A stretch of 64,000 nucleotides of DNA from Flavobacterium tegetincola DSM 22377 (GCF_000425485.1 NZ_KE384383.1:1-64000), one strand, 5' to 3'; positions 26,606 to 35,679 are shown, counted from the stretch's first letter. Notes: generated from the sequence alone by a model not told the origin. Program-made: numbers and translations.

Positions 26606-26634
26606 AAAAATAGAGTGGCGCTCTTACTATTTTT
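26606..26634 (+). terminator. Possible terminator after hxlR
   Basis: AAAAATAGAG/CTC..TATTTTT imperfect stem with a 4-nt bulge and a T run. Weak. Confidence 0.35.
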
Positions 26635-26837
26635 GATTTTAATTAATGAATTTCTGGGATTTAGTTAGTAGTAAAAGTTAAATAAATTGCGATTTGAAAC
26701 CTGAATAAAATGCAATCTTTTCATGCACTGTTTTTTACATTAACTTTTTATTGAAGAAGTTCTAGTCGCTATAAATTGTAGCCTTATTTATGAAGCTCAA
26801 AGCCCAAAAGATAAAAAGAAGCCTTAAGCCGTTAAGT

Positions 26838-26913
26838 CAGCCCCGATAGAAGAGAAAATCCTTATGTCCCGGGGTTCGGGACATAAGGATTGCAACGGAT
26901 AGCGGGAATAGGG
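26838..26913 (+). ncRNA. Candidate structured RNA element 1
   Basis: Outer stem CCCG (26842-26845)/CGGG (26903-26906), an asymmetric inner loop with GATAGAAG on the 5' side and GCAACGGATAG on the 3' side, then a perfect 15-bp stem (26857-26871/26877-26891) with a 5-nt loop. The conserved loop strings recur in many Flavobacterium intergenic regions in my memory, and may be the flavo-1 candidate RNA; that name is unverified. Relatives in this window lie at 36748-36828 and 31666-31823. Located between the convergent hxlR and dapD genes. Confidence 0.6.
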
Positions 26914-26950
26914 TTTAATAGAAGCACTAATGACGTGCTCCAAAAAAATC

Positions 26951-27766
26951 TTAAACTGCTACGTCATATTCTCTCAAAGCGTCGTTTAGACTTGTTTTTA
27001 AATCGGTAGAAGGTTTGCGTTTTCCGATGATCAATGCACAAGGCACTTGGTAGGAACCTGCAGCAAATGTTTTGGTATAGCTTCCAGGAATTACCACTGA
27101 ACGAGCGGGAACAATTCCTTTCATTTCAATAGGAGTTTCGCCGGTTACATCAATTATTTTTGTAGAAGCGGTAAGACAAACATTAGCACCTAAAACGGCT
27201 TCTTTTTCTACACGTACACCTTCTACAACAATACATCTGGATCCGATGAAAGCACCGTCCTCAATAATTACGGGTGCGGCTTGAAGTGGTTCTAAAACGC
27301 CTCCAATTCCAACACCGCCTGATAAATGTACGTTTTTGCCAATTTGAGCACAACTTCCAACGGTTGCCCAAGTATCTACCATGGTTCCTTCGTCTACGTA
27401 AGCACCGATGTTTACGTAACTTGGCATTAAAATTACACCTTTAGAAATGTAAGCTCCGTGTCTTGCCACAGCATTGGGTACCACTCGAATTCCTTTTTCA
27501 GCGTATCCTCTTTTCAATGGAATTTTATCGTGGTATTCAAAAATTCCTGCTTCTAAAGTTTCCATTTTTTGAATAGGGAAGTATAAAACAACTGCTTTTT
27601 TAATCCACTCATTTACTTGCCAACCGTTTTCTGTAGGTTCTGCTACACGTAACTTTCCTTGGTCTAGTAAATTAACAACTTCACGGATTGCCGTAGTAGT
27701 TTCAGATTGTTGCAACAATTCGCGGTTTTCCCACGCTTGTTCTATAATGGACTGTAAGATTTTCAT
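26951..27766 (-). CDS. dapD: Tetrahydrodipicolinate N-succinyltransferase
   Basis: 271 aa. Left-handed beta-helix acyltransferase: hexapeptide repeats in the middle (GAYISKGVILMPSYVNIGAYVDEGTMVDTWATVGSCAQIG, GGVGIGGVLEP, GAFIGSRCIVVEGV) and the DapD-type C-terminus. It transfers succinyl from succinyl-CoA to tetrahydrodipicolinate in lysine and diaminopimelate synthesis. Single gene with its own -7 box. Use of the succinylase branch is normal for Flavobacteria. Confidence 0.96.
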   Translation of the reverse strand: MKILQSIIEQAWENRELLQQSETTTAIREVVNLLDQGKLRVAEPTENGWQVNEWIKKAVVLYFPIQKMETLEAGIFEYHDKIPLKRGYAEKGIRVVPNAVARHGAYISKGVILMPSYVNIGAYVDEGTMVDTWATVGSCAQIGKNVHLSGGVGIGGVLEPLQAAPVIIEDGAFIGSRCIVVEGVRVEKEAVLGANVCLTASTKIIDVTGETPIEMKGIVPARSVVIPGSYTKTFAAGSYQVPCALIIGKRKPSTDLKTSLNDALREYDVAV

Positions 27767-27783
27767 GTTTTTAAATTTTACTA

Positions 27784-27791
27784 CAAATATA
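27784..27791 (-). promoter_or_regulatory. -7 box of dapD
   Basis: TATATTTG on the minus strand, exact TAnnTTTG, 17 nt before ATG 27766. Confidence 0.5.
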
Positions 27792-27934
27792 AGGTTTTGA
27801 AGAGTTCAGGAAAATATTTTATTGGGTTTATGAAAAAGGCAAATACACTAATATAAATTTTTTAATTTTTTTTTCTTTTGCGTAAGATAAATTCTATCTT
27901 TAGTGCGCTAACGATTCAATAGTAAAAGCGCAAA

Positions 27935-29272
27935 ATGAATAAATTGACTAAGATATTTAACCTCCACGATGGAGAGGACGACAGAGAGAAGACGCTGGAA
28001 ATTATCAAGAAAAACATTGATTTTACAGGTGCAAACTTATGGATTCTGGCCTGTGCTATTATTGTAGCTTCGGTGGGCCTGAACGTCAATTCTACAGCCG
28101 TAGTAATTGGGGCGATGTTAATTTCGCCATTAATGGGGCCTATTGTTGGAGCAGGTTTCGCATTAGGCGTTTACGATTTCAATTTGTTAAAAAAGTCCTT
28201 GCGCAACTTGGCTTTATCCACCATTATTGGATTGGTGTTTTCTACTTTGTATTTTTATATCAGTCCTTTTAAAGATGTGCAGTCGGAAATCTTGGCACGA
28301 ACCACGCCTAATATTTACGACATTTTAATTGCCTTTTTTGGAGGAATTGTAGGTGTTATTGCGGTAACACGTGTTGAAAAAGGTAATCCAATTCCCGGAG
28401 TGGCCATTGCTACAGCTTTAATGCCGCCACTTTGTACCGCGGGTTTTGGATTAGCCACTGCCAATTGGAGTTACTTTTTAGGAGCCATCTACCTTTATTG
28501 CATTAACTGCGTATTTATAGGAATTGCAACGTTCTTAATTATTAAATATTTAAAATACGCTCCTAAAAAACAGGTCGATGAAAAACAGCAAAAGCAAGTG
28601 CGTTACATCATCACGGGTTTGATACTGGTAATGCTGGTTCCTAGTGCTTATTTGGCTTACAATTTATACATCGAACAACAACTTAAGAAAAATATCGAAC
28701 TGTTTATTCAAAATGAATTTGTTGAAAACGGCCATACTATTGTCTATAAAAGAACCGATTTGAACAAACAAAACCGGGAAATAGAATTGGGATTTTTAAC
28801 GAAACGCTTTGATAAAAAGGAAATTGATCTTTACAATAAGAAACTAAACAAGTACCATATTTCAGATACTAAGTTGGTCATTTTACAAGACAGTACGGAT
28901 CGTTTACTGACGATGAAAGGTGATATTTTAAATGAAATTAGAGGCAGTCAGAAGGTAGACGACCGTGATATTAAAATTGCGAAGTTGGAAAATGAAATGG
29001 CGCTTAATCGTTTTGACGATGTCAATATCTATAGCGAATCTAAGATTTTGTTTCCAACAATTGCTAAATTTTCAATTGCCAACCATACTGTTTTAATGGA
29101 AAAAGACAGCACCTTTAAAGAAACGGTTGTCATCATTTCCAGCGAAAATCCACTATCTGAAGAAGAGAAAACCAAATTTGAATTGTGGTTGAAAACCAAA
29201 TTAAAACTGAAACGCATTCAAGTGTTGCAGGATATTCAGCCTAAAATTGTACCAACAAAAAAACTCAAGTAA
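27935..29272 (+). CDS. DUF389 membrane protein
   Basis: 445 aa. The N-terminal half has the DUF389 (TIGR00341) core with five to six membrane helices and signatures VIGAMLISPLMGPIVGAGFALG, GGIVGVIAVTR and GVAIATALMPPLCTAGFG. The C-terminal 200 residues are polar and hydrophilic, probably cytoplasmic or periplasmic. Transport or sensing has been suggested for the family, but none is established. Single gene ending in a terminator that overlaps its stop codon. Confidence 0.9.
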   Translation: MNKLTKIFNLHDGEDDREKTLEIIKKNIDFTGANLWILACAIIVASVGLNVNSTAVVIGAMLISPLMGPIVGAGFALGVYDFNLLKKSLRNLALSTIIGLVFSTLYFYISPFKDVQSEILARTTPNIYDILIAFFGGIVGVIAVTRVEKGNPIPGVAIATALMPPLCTAGFGLATANWSYFLGAIYLYCINCVFIGIATFLIIKYLKYAPKKQVDEKQQKQVRYIITGLILVMLVPSAYLAYNLYIEQQLKKNIELFIQNEFVENGHTIVYKRTDLNKQNREIELGFLTKRFDKKEIDLYNKKLNKYHISDTKLVILQDSTDRLLTMKGDILNEIRGSQKVDDRDIKIAKLENEMALNRFDDVNIYSESKILFPTIAKFSIANHTVLMEKDSTFKETVVIISSENPLSEEEKTKFELWLKTKLKLKRIQVLQDIQPKIVPTKKLK

Positions 29273-29288
29273 TGCACTTGAGTTTTTA
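29261..29288. terminator. Terminator between DUF389 and rel/spoT
   Basis: AAACTCAAG/CTTGAGTTT stem with a 7-nt loop that contains the DUF389 stop codon; A and T runs on both sides allow use from both strands. Confidence 0.85.
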
Positions 29289-29308
29289 GTTTTTTTATTT
29301 AGAAACGC

Positions 29309-31525
29309 TTATTTGTATACTCGAGTTACTTTATCAATTCCGTCAATCTTCTTAATATTGTCGCTTAGTTTCTTTAAAATGGTAATGTTCTGCACAATAA
29401 CCACAACTTGACCTTTAAAAATACCCGCTTCCGAACTTAAGGAAATGCTTTGAATATTGACGTGCATGTTGCTGGAAATAACTTTGGTTAATTCATTTGT
29501 CAATCCCAAACTGTCCATTCCTGTGATGTCCAACATCGCCTTAAATTCTTGTTGAGACGAGTCAATCCATTTGGCTTGAATAATGCGATACGCATAATTG
29601 GATTGCATGCTAATGGCATTGGGACAATCTTTTTTGTGCACTTTGATACCTTCATTTATAGTGATAAAGCCAAAAACATTGTCACCCGGAATGGGATTGC
29701 AACAAGCAGAAAGTTTATAATCCAACTTGTCCTGCTCTTTCCCGAAAACCAGCATGTCGTAATTACTACTGATTTCATCTTTATGAATGTGTTCAGGCGA
29801 TGCGGTTGGAGCACGTTTTATTTTATTCTTGAAGAAATTCATAAAGGAATTACTTTTCAGCGAAGCAAATTCCTTCAATTGTGCATTGTCAATAGAGCCA
29901 ATTCCCGCCCTGAAAAATAAGTCTAAACTGGTTTTTAGTTTAAAAAAACTAACCATTTCGTTGACAGTCGTTTCATTGAAAGCAATTTTCAAATGACGCA
30001 ATTTCCGGGTCAATAATTCCTTTCCTTCTTCTGCAACTTTCTTTGTATCCTCGTTAAGAACATTTTTAATTTTGGTTTTGGCACGAGAAGTAGTCACATA
30101 ATCCAACCAGTGCGAAGTTGGTTTTTGATTGGAAGATGTAATAATTTCTACCTGATCACCGCTTTTCAATTCGTAATTCAGCGGTACCAATTTTCCGTTT
30201 ACTCGTGTCCCACGTGTGGTAATTCCGATCGCTGAGTGAATGCTAAAAGCAAAATCCAATGATGTAGCACCTTTGGGAAGCGATTTGATTTCACCTTTTG
30301 GTGTAAAGACAAAGATTTCTTTGGAATACAAATTCATTTTAAAATCTTCAACAAAATCAACCGCGTTGGATTCCTGATTTTCTAACGCTTCTTTTAAAAG
30401 ATTCAGCCAAACGTCCAATCCGCTTTCTTCGGTAGCACCTTGCTTATACTTATAATGTGCAGCATAACCTTTTTCGGCAATTTCATCCATTCGTTCACTT
30501 CGAACTTGTACTTCTACCCAACGTCCTTTTGGTCCCATAACGGTAATGTGCAACGCTTCATAACCCGTAGATTTTGGCGAAGAAATCCAGTCCCGTAACC
30601 TACTCGGACTCGGACGGTAGTGATCCGTAACAATTGAATAAATTTTCCATGCCACAAATTTCTCTTGACTCGGGTCGCATTTGTATACAATTCGAAGCGC
30701 AAATTTGTCGTACACTTCATCGTAGCTTACGTTTTGCGCTTTCATTTTTCGCCGAATCGAGTAAATCGATTTTGGGCGGCCTTTAATGACGCAATCAATT
30801 TCTTCGGATTCTAATGATTCCCGAATAACCTCAGAAATGGTCTTGATGTACTCATCTTGTTCCTCTTTTGTTTCCTTGATTTTGCTTACTATATCATTGT
30901 AAACTTCCGGTTCCGTATATTTTAAACCTAAATCCTCTAATTTCGTTTTAATGTTGTAAAGTCCCAAACGGTGGGCAAGTGGTGCATAAATATATAAGGT
31001 TTCAGAAGCAATTTTCATTTGCTTATAATCCGCCATAGATTCCATCGTTTGCATATTATGCAATCGGTCTGCCAGTTTTATCAAAATTACCCGAACATCG
31101 TCATTTAGCGTCAACAGCATTTTCCTAAAATTTTCCGCTTGAAGCGAAATATTCATGTCTTTTTGCACTTGAGAGATTTTGGTCAAACCTTCTACAAGTT
31201 GCGCAATTTTACTGTTGAATTTTTTCTCGATATCTTCCACAGTGATGTCCGTATCTTCCACTACATCATGCATCAGAGCTGCTGCAATGGAACTCGGACC
31301 CAAGCCAATTTCAGACGCAACAATTTTGGCCACGGCAATGGGATGAAAAATATAAGCTTCACCCGATTTTCTCCGCACGTCCTTGTGAGCTTCCACCGCT
31401 AAATCAAAAGCATCTCGGATTAATTTCTTGTCAACATCCGTCAGTGTTTGGTAACTAATACGCAATAATTCCTTGTACTCTTTTGCAATTGCTTTGTTCT
31501 CTAATTCAATCTCAACTTCTGTCAT
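29309..31525 (-). CDS. rel/spoT: Bifunctional (p)ppGpp synthetase/hydrolase
   Basis: 738 aa, full length. HD hydrolase domain (about 45-195, with FHPIAVAKIV and ALMHDVVEDTD), synthetase domain (about 250-370, with GRPKSIYSIRRKMK, STGYEALHITVMGPKGRWVEVQVRS), TGS domain (about 410-470, IFVFTPKGEIKSLPKGATSLDFAF), a Cys/His-containing zinc-finger-like region (KLSACCNPIPGDNVFGF ... HKKDCPNA) and a C-terminal ACT domain. Both catalytic domains look intact, so it can make and destroy the stringent-response alarmone. Only one long Rel-type gene is seen here. Confidence 0.96.
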   Translation of the reverse strand: MTEVEIELENKAIAKEYKELLRISYQTLTDVDKKLIRDAFDLAVEAHKDVRRKSGEAYIFHPIAVAKIVASEIGLGPSSIAAALMHDVVEDTDITVEDIEKKFNSKIAQLVEGLTKISQVQKDMNISLQAENFRKMLLTLNDDVRVILIKLADRLHNMQTMESMADYKQMKIASETLYIYAPLAHRLGLYNIKTKLEDLGLKYTEPEVYNDIVSKIKETKEEQDEYIKTISEVIRESLESEEIDCVIKGRPKSIYSIRRKMKAQNVSYDEVYDKFALRIVYKCDPSQEKFVAWKIYSIVTDHYRPSPSRLRDWISSPKSTGYEALHITVMGPKGRWVEVQVRSERMDEIAEKGYAAHYKYKQGATEESGLDVWLNLLKEALENQESNAVDFVEDFKMNLYSKEIFVFTPKGEIKSLPKGATSLDFAFSIHSAIGITTRGTRVNGKLVPLNYELKSGDQVEIITSSNQKPTSHWLDYVTTSRAKTKIKNVLNEDTKKVAEEGKELLTRKLRHLKIAFNETTVNEMVSFFKLKTSLDLFFRAGIGSIDNAQLKEFASLKSNSFMNFFKNKIKRAPTASPEHIHKDEISSNYDMLVFGKEQDKLDYKLSACCNPIPGDNVFGFITINEGIKVHKKDCPNAISMQSNYAYRIIQAKWIDSSQQEFKAMLDITGMDSLGLTNELTKVISSNMHVNIQSISLSSEAGIFKGQVVVIVQNITILKKLSDNIKKIDGIDKVTRVYK

Positions 31526-31665
31526 AAACCGTTTTCTAGTTTAGTTAAAATTAGAATTAAATATTGGATTGTGCAAACAAATACACCTTTTATACAGAAT
31601 GCAAAAAAGGTCTATTGAATGCAAAATAAAGTACCAATCTGAAATTTTTTTAAAATAATTATTTT

Positions 31666-31823
31666 TTGGGCGTTCCCTTTTCTGGTCAAAAAAGACGTAT
31701 TAAAATCAACTGTTTTCAAGACCAGAAAAGGTCGCGTCTTCCGCTGTATCTTTTGTTGAGTCGCGTCCATAAAAATGACGCAACTCTTCAAAAGGATGCC
31801 GCTGCAACCGCTAACGCAAACCC
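31666..31823 (-). ncRNA. Candidate structured RNA element 3 (branched)
   Basis: Read on the minus strand: a closing stem GCGTT/AACGC, one arm with GCAGCGGCATCCTTTTG ... CAAAAGATACAGCGGA capped by a 10-bp stem (GAGTTGCGTC/GACGCGACTC, one G-U), and a second arm with a perfect 12-bp stem (31676-31687/31720-31731). The loop strings AGCGGCATCC and AGCGGA match those of elements 1 and 2. It lies downstream of creD and upstream of rel/spoT, so it could be a leader of rel/spoT or a separate RNA. Confidence 0.5.
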
Positions 31824-31863
31824 GTTGTTAATTGATGCAATTCATTTTTTTCATAACATCTTA

Positions 31864-33198
31864 TTATTTCATTTCCCAATCGATCTTTCTGGAAAAATAC
31901 ATCACAATTCCTAAAATCAAGAACAATCCGATGCTTCCTACTAACAAGGCGTAATTTTCCAACTGAATAATGACGTAAATAAAAGTATACAAAGAGGCCA
32001 ATGCCAAACCTATAAAAAGTGAAAATTTCATACTTTTTAAAATTGAAAGTGTATACAAAAATAGCATGGCTATTACAGCGAAAGTAGCAGTTGCGTAGGC
32101 AATAGAAAACGTGGAGTGTTCCGTAATGGAAATTAATAGAGTATAAAAAAGTACTAAAGCCAATCCAATCATTCCGTATTGAAATATGTGAATACTGATT
32201 TTACTAATGGTTTGAATCAAGAAGAAAATTAAGAAAGTCAACCCAATCATTAGAAATCCGTATTTGGAAGCCCGCTCATTTTGTTGGTATTGGTCCACGG
32301 TTTCAATTAATTTGACGCCAAATAAATACTCGTCGAGTTGAGGTAATGTTTCCGTATATTCTTGTGAAAACGGTCGGTTGACTTGTGAAACCGTCCAATC
32401 GGCATGAAAGCCGTTTTCCGTAATTGATTTTGATTTAGTATTGGCAGAAAAGATACCTTCAAAACTTGGGTTTTGCCAATCTGAATCAATGGAAACCGTT
32501 GTGGATTTTCCAACAGGCGTAAATTTTACCGAGTTGCTTCCGTTGTATTTCATCTGGAATTTAAACGGAAGGTTTTCAAGGTCTTTTACTGCAAATACTT
32601 CAGATTCCAAATTATCGAAGTATTTATCGGAATTGGCTCTGGACTCAAAAGTTAAAGTAGTGTCGCCGACTTTTAAATTTAAATCACCTTTACTGCTTTT
32701 TAAATTTGTGGTTTTAACCAAAATGCTTGCTTGATCCCACATGACATTGGCTTCGTCAATTTGCAATTTTTTAAAATTGGGTTTTGAAAACGCACCTTGA
32801 ACATTAATGTCTGTGGAAAATACCACTACATTATATAAACCTCTTTTTAAAGAACTGTCTTTTTGAATAGTTGTTTTGAAATCAGCTTTTTCTGGAAAAA
32901 AATAAGCGTGATCAATGGATTGCGTCGTACTGATTTCTTGCTTGTTGTTGGTGGGATTTAAAAGGGTTGTGGTGATGTAAATTTTGTACGGTACTTTAAG
33001 AATGGGGCCGTAAATATGTACATCGGTTCCCCAAGATTCGGTTACTTCGGTTACTACATTTTGTTTTCGGTTAGCACGCTCGGTAATTAAACTTTGCACG
33101 TAAGAAAGCGGAATCAATAAGAAAAGTGCTAACAAACCTACCATAATAATTTTAGCTGTGGTGGTTTGATAAAAAGGAATTTGTTTTTCAGTTTCCAT
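31864..33198 (-). CDS. creD: CreD family inner-membrane protein
   Basis: 444 aa. N-terminal membrane helix (about 15-35), a large periplasmic domain (about 36-305, with the family pattern ESWGTDVHIYGPILKVPY and DWQNPSFEGIF), then five to six C-terminal helices. E. coli CreD belongs to the CreBC regulon and its loss changes envelope and colicin E2 phenotypes; in Stenotrophomonas it affects envelope integrity. No CreBC genes are here; instead a winged-helix regulator lies upstream in the same block and two matching palindromes precede the block's transcription units. Intact. Confidence 0.92.
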   Translation of the reverse strand: METEKQIPFYQTTTAKIIMVGLLALFLLIPLSYVQSLITERANRKQNVVTEVTESWGTDVHIYGPILKVPYKIYITTTLLNPTNNKQEISTTQSIDHAYFFPEKADFKTTIQKDSSLKRGLYNVVVFSTDINVQGAFSKPNFKKLQIDEANVMWDQASILVKTTNLKSSKGDLNLKVGDTTLTFESRANSDKYFDNLESEVFAVKDLENLPFKFQMKYNGSNSVKFTPVGKSTTVSIDSDWQNPSFEGIFSANTKSKSITENGFHADWTVSQVNRPFSQEYTETLPQLDEYLFGVKLIETVDQYQQNERASKYGFLMIGLTFLIFFLIQTISKISIHIFQYGMIGLALVLFYTLLISITEHSTFSIAYATATFAVIAMLFLYTLSILKSMKFSLFIGLALASLYTFIYVIIQLENYALLVGSIGLFLILGIVMYFSRKIDWEMK

Positions 33199-33225
33199 AA
33201 TAAGTAATTTAAGTTAAAGGTTTTT

Positions 33226-33510
33226 TTAATTAAAAATGATAAAAATATAAAGTGCGGCAATTGGAATATTTGCAAGAACAGTAAGGATTTCTTCAGTTGT
33301 TTTTGGATTGGTTGAAGGTGCTTTAAATGCTTTTCGGATCAAGTACAACAGTGTGATGAAATTTACTAGAACGGCCAACAAGACGAAGAAAAGCCCAAAA
33401 ACGAGTAAGTCAAATTGATTATGATATATGAATTGACTAATAAATAACAGTGTTCCAATAACAAAGGAAAACAGCGCAATTTTGATAGGAAGGGAAAGTG
33501 TTTTTAGCAT
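33226..33510 (-). CDS. Small membrane protein of the creD module
   Basis: 94 aa, four hydrophobic stretches with short loops and one polar loop (KAPSTNPKTTEE), ending FIIFN. No named family recognised. It lies 27 nt upstream of creD on the same strand, and its own upstream region carries the palindrome TACTTTG-N5-CAAAGTA, so it probably starts the creD transcript. A membrane partner of CreD is a reasonable inference. Confidence 0.75.
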   Translation of the reverse strand: MLKTLSLPIKIALFSFVIGTLLFISQFIYHNQFDLLVFGLFFVLLAVLVNFITLLYLIRKAFKAPSTNPKTTEEILTVLANIPIAALYIFIIFN

Positions 33511-33536
33511 TGTAATTGCATTTTATAAATTAAAAG

Positions 33537-33555
33537 TACTTTGAATTTCAAAGTA
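33537..33555. promoter_or_regulatory. Operator-like palindrome 1 (creD promoter)
   Basis: TACTTTG-AATTT-CAAAGTA, perfect 7-bp arms, 26 nt upstream of ATG 33510. The minus strand reads TTACTTTG, one mismatch from a -7 box, so a bound protein would cover the promoter. Its near twin is at 34503-34521. Confidence 0.65.
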
Positions 33556-33575
33556 AGTAGACAAATTTTTTTTAG

Positions 33576-33872
33576 TTAAGACTTTTGGATCAATTTTTCA
33601 AGTGCTTCAATGTGTTCCTGAAAGGCTTTTTTTCCTAGCTTTGTGGTCATGTATCGTGTATTGGGTTTTTTGCCAATAAATTGTTTTTCAATGGCAATAT
33701 AATTCTCAGCTTCTAAGGCTTTAGTATGGCTAGCAAGATTTCCATCGGTCACGCCAAGCAATTCTTTGAGCATGTTGAAGTCGGCAAACTCATTCACCAT
33801 CAACACCGACATAATGCCGAGTCGAATGCGATGATCGAACGCTTTGTTTATATTTTGGATGATATTTTTCAT
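33576..33872 (-). CDS. Winged-helix transcriptional regulator (HTH_34 type)
   Basis: 98 aa, a stand-alone winged-helix domain: DHRIRLGIMSVLMVNEFADFNMLKELLGVTDGNLASHTKALEAENYIAIEKQFIGKKPNTRYMTTKLG-type architecture with recognition helix around DGNLASHTKALE and a wing with KKPNTRYM. Similar to small ArsR/MarR-like dimeric repressors. Its ATG overlaps the stop of the upstream membrane-protein gene as TAATG (coupled). The two palindromes at 33537-33555 and 34503-34521 flank it and are the obvious candidate operators, which would make it autoregulatory. Confidence 0.88.
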   Translation of the reverse strand: MKNIIQNINKAFDHRIRLGIMSVLMVNEFADFNMLKELLGVTDGNLASHTKALEAENYIAIEKQFIGKKPNTRYMTTKLGKKAFQEHIEALEKLIQKS

Positions 33873-34495
33873 TATTTTCTTTCGTATTTAAAATACATCA
33901 TGGCGCCGTAAAAAATGTGGCACACGCCAAATCCCAACGTCCAAAATAATAAACCATATCCAATAAACCAAAGCGAAAGAAATGCGAGTAGAAGTAATGT
34001 TAGTCCTAAATACCGAACATCTCCAACAGTATATTTACTGGCGTTGATACAAGCTAAACCGTAAAATACAAGTGTCAGCGTTGCGATCAAAGAAAATTGA
34101 CTTTTCTCAATCAAATACAAGATTAAAACGCCACCTGTAACTAGCGGAATTAGGAAATTGATAATCAAACGTTGAGAGGATTGGTCCCAAATTTTCTCAC
34201 CTTCCACCTTTGCTTTTTTAACGGTCAGAAAAATACCAGTGATAATGGAGAGTGCCACAACGCTTGAAGCTATTATTAAAAGTTTATAAACGGCATATTC
34301 TGAAATTACCAATGACTTATACGAACCCATTTCAGCTCCGTCAAAATAAATAGTCCTGTAAGCGAAGTAAGCGCCAATCAAGGCATAAACACCAGCTAAG
34401 ATTCCAGACAAACCACTTAACGATATAAACCGCGAGGAACGATTCATCATGTTTCTGATTTCGGAGATGTCATTTAAATATTTATTTGCTTCCAT
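33872..34495 (-). CDS. Multi-span membrane protein of the creD module
   Basis: About 207 aa. Short amphipathic N-terminus (MEANKYLNDISEIRNMMNRSSRF), then six or so hydrophobic helices; several Gly/Ser-rich helix starts (SLSGLSGILAGVYAL). Not a family I can name with certainty. ATG 34495 was preferred to the frame opening at 34528, which would run through the palindrome at 34503-34521. Coupled to the winged-helix regulator by TAATG, so a regulator-membrane protein pair, possibly a sensor that controls the regulator (inference). Confidence 0.8.
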   Translation of the reverse strand: MEANKYLNDISEIRNMMNRSSRFISLSGLSGILAGVYALIGAYFAYRTIYFDGAEMGSYKSLVISEYAVYKLLIIASSVVALSIITGIFLTVKKAKVEGEKIWDQSSQRLIINFLIPLVTGGVLILYLIEKSQFSLIATLTLVFYGLACINASKYTVGDVRYLGLTLLLLAFLSLWFIGYGLLFWTLGFGVCHIFYGAMMYFKYERK

Positions 34496-34502
34496 TTTAA
34501 AG

Positions 34503-34521
34503 TACTTTGAATCGCAAAGTA
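34503..34521. promoter_or_regulatory. Operator-like palindrome 2 (regulator promoter)
   Basis: TACTTTG-AATCG-CAAAGTA, perfect 7-bp arms, starting 8 nt upstream of ATG 34495. Including flanks it shares AAAGTACTTTGAAT and CAAAGTAA with palindrome 1, differing only in two spacer bases. The minus strand again reads TTACTTTG. Confidence 0.65.
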
Positions 34522-34761
34522 AATGCAATAAAATGATTTGAACTAATTTTTAGGAAACTATTTTTTATTACTTAATTTCAAAGTTGCGTAAAATCAATGA
34601 TTTTAAGATAAAACGATATGAGAAAGGAAGAGTATTGTACTTACTTTATTTAGAATTACACGATTATATAAATGTGTTTATGACTTTTTAAATTCAAGCA
34701 ATATTATTTCACAAGTCAATAACGTGCCATTTGATATAAGAACTACAAGAAAAATTAGCAC

Positions 34762-34796
34762 AAAAAAAAATCGCTTTTCAAGTTGAAAAGCGATTT
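34762..34796 (-). terminator. Terminator of the kdsA unit
   Basis: AAATCGCTTTTCA/TGAAAAGCGATTT perfect stem, 3-nt loop, followed on the minus strand by nine T. Confidence 0.92.
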
Positions 34797-34815
34797 CTAT
34801 TATGAAGTATAATAA

Positions 34816-35661
34816 TTAAATTCTGAAAATTCCTCCTACAGCAATAATGCGTTGAAAAAATGTAAAGTGTTGCGAAGCGCTGTCGTCTGCACTTTGAGTT
34901 GTTCGAATATCGGGCATGTTGATGTATCCACCTTTTAATTCGCCTTGGATGTAAAAATGCTTGAAAAAGGTGATATTTAAGCCTGCTTTTGCCGAAACAC
35001 CCCAACCTGAAATATGAAAATCATCGTGGCGTTCTTTACCTAACAAAGTGGTATTGGTTTTAGGATATAAAACACCAGCTCCTAAACCTTCGGTAATGTT
35101 GATTTGGATTTTATCCGTATCGGTAATTTGAAACAGTTTAGAAATATCGTCAAAACGCGACACTTCGGTATGCACATAATTCAATCCATCTGTATGCTCG
35201 TATTGTAAAAACTCTTCGGTAAGAAAAACTTGACCATTAGGCAATGTTTCTCCATAAGTGCCTGCATTTGTATACGTTCCAGAATAATCCACCGCTTGGT
35301 TTTGGTACATCACGTATTTCATGTGATCCACTCCTAAAGTGATGCTGTACTTGTCAGAAATAAAATAGCCCAATCGGAAATTGGTTTGCGGAATGGTCAT
35401 TCTTGCCGGATTTACATAATCAATATGCCATCCTTTGGGCTTGTCTTGCGCTTTTACATCGTAAAGTGTAAAATCATAATCCGCACCTTTAAAACGAATA
35501 TCAGATTTGGAATAACTTTCTCGATTTCCTCCCCACGAAACAAAGAATTTACCTTTGTTATGAGCCGTATATTTTTCAGGATTTGTGCCTAAATCTTGGG
35601 CAGAAACCAATGATGAAAAACTACAAAAAGTCAATGCAATCAATGCTAATTTTGTTTTCAA
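34816..35661 (-). CDS. Outer-membrane beta-barrel-like protein, unknown
   Basis: 281 aa with a signal peptide (MKTKLALIALTFCSFSSLVSAQ) and alternating beta strands; ends in VGGIFRI. Motifs such as NFRLGYFISDKYSITLGVDHMKYVM and GWGVSAKAGLNITFFKHFYIQGELKGGYINM are typical of small outer-membrane barrels. No specific family named. It follows kdsA by 18 nt and shares its terminator, so it is transcribed with Kdo synthesis; a link to outer-membrane assembly is inference. Confidence 0.8.
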   Translation of the reverse strand: MKTKLALIALTFCSFSSLVSAQDLGTNPEKYTAHNKGKFFVSWGGNRESYSKSDIRFKGADYDFTLYDVKAQDKPKGWHIDYVNPARMTIPQTNFRLGYFISDKYSITLGVDHMKYVMYQNQAVDYSGTYTNAGTYGETLPNGQVFLTEEFLQYEHTDGLNYVHTEVSRFDDISKLFQITDTDKIQINITEGLGAGVLYPKTNTTLLGKERHDDFHISGWGVSAKAGLNITFFKHFYIQGELKGGYINMPDIRTTQSADDSASQHFTFFQRIIAVGGIFRI

Positions 35662-35679
35662 AACTTAAATTTATGTGTA

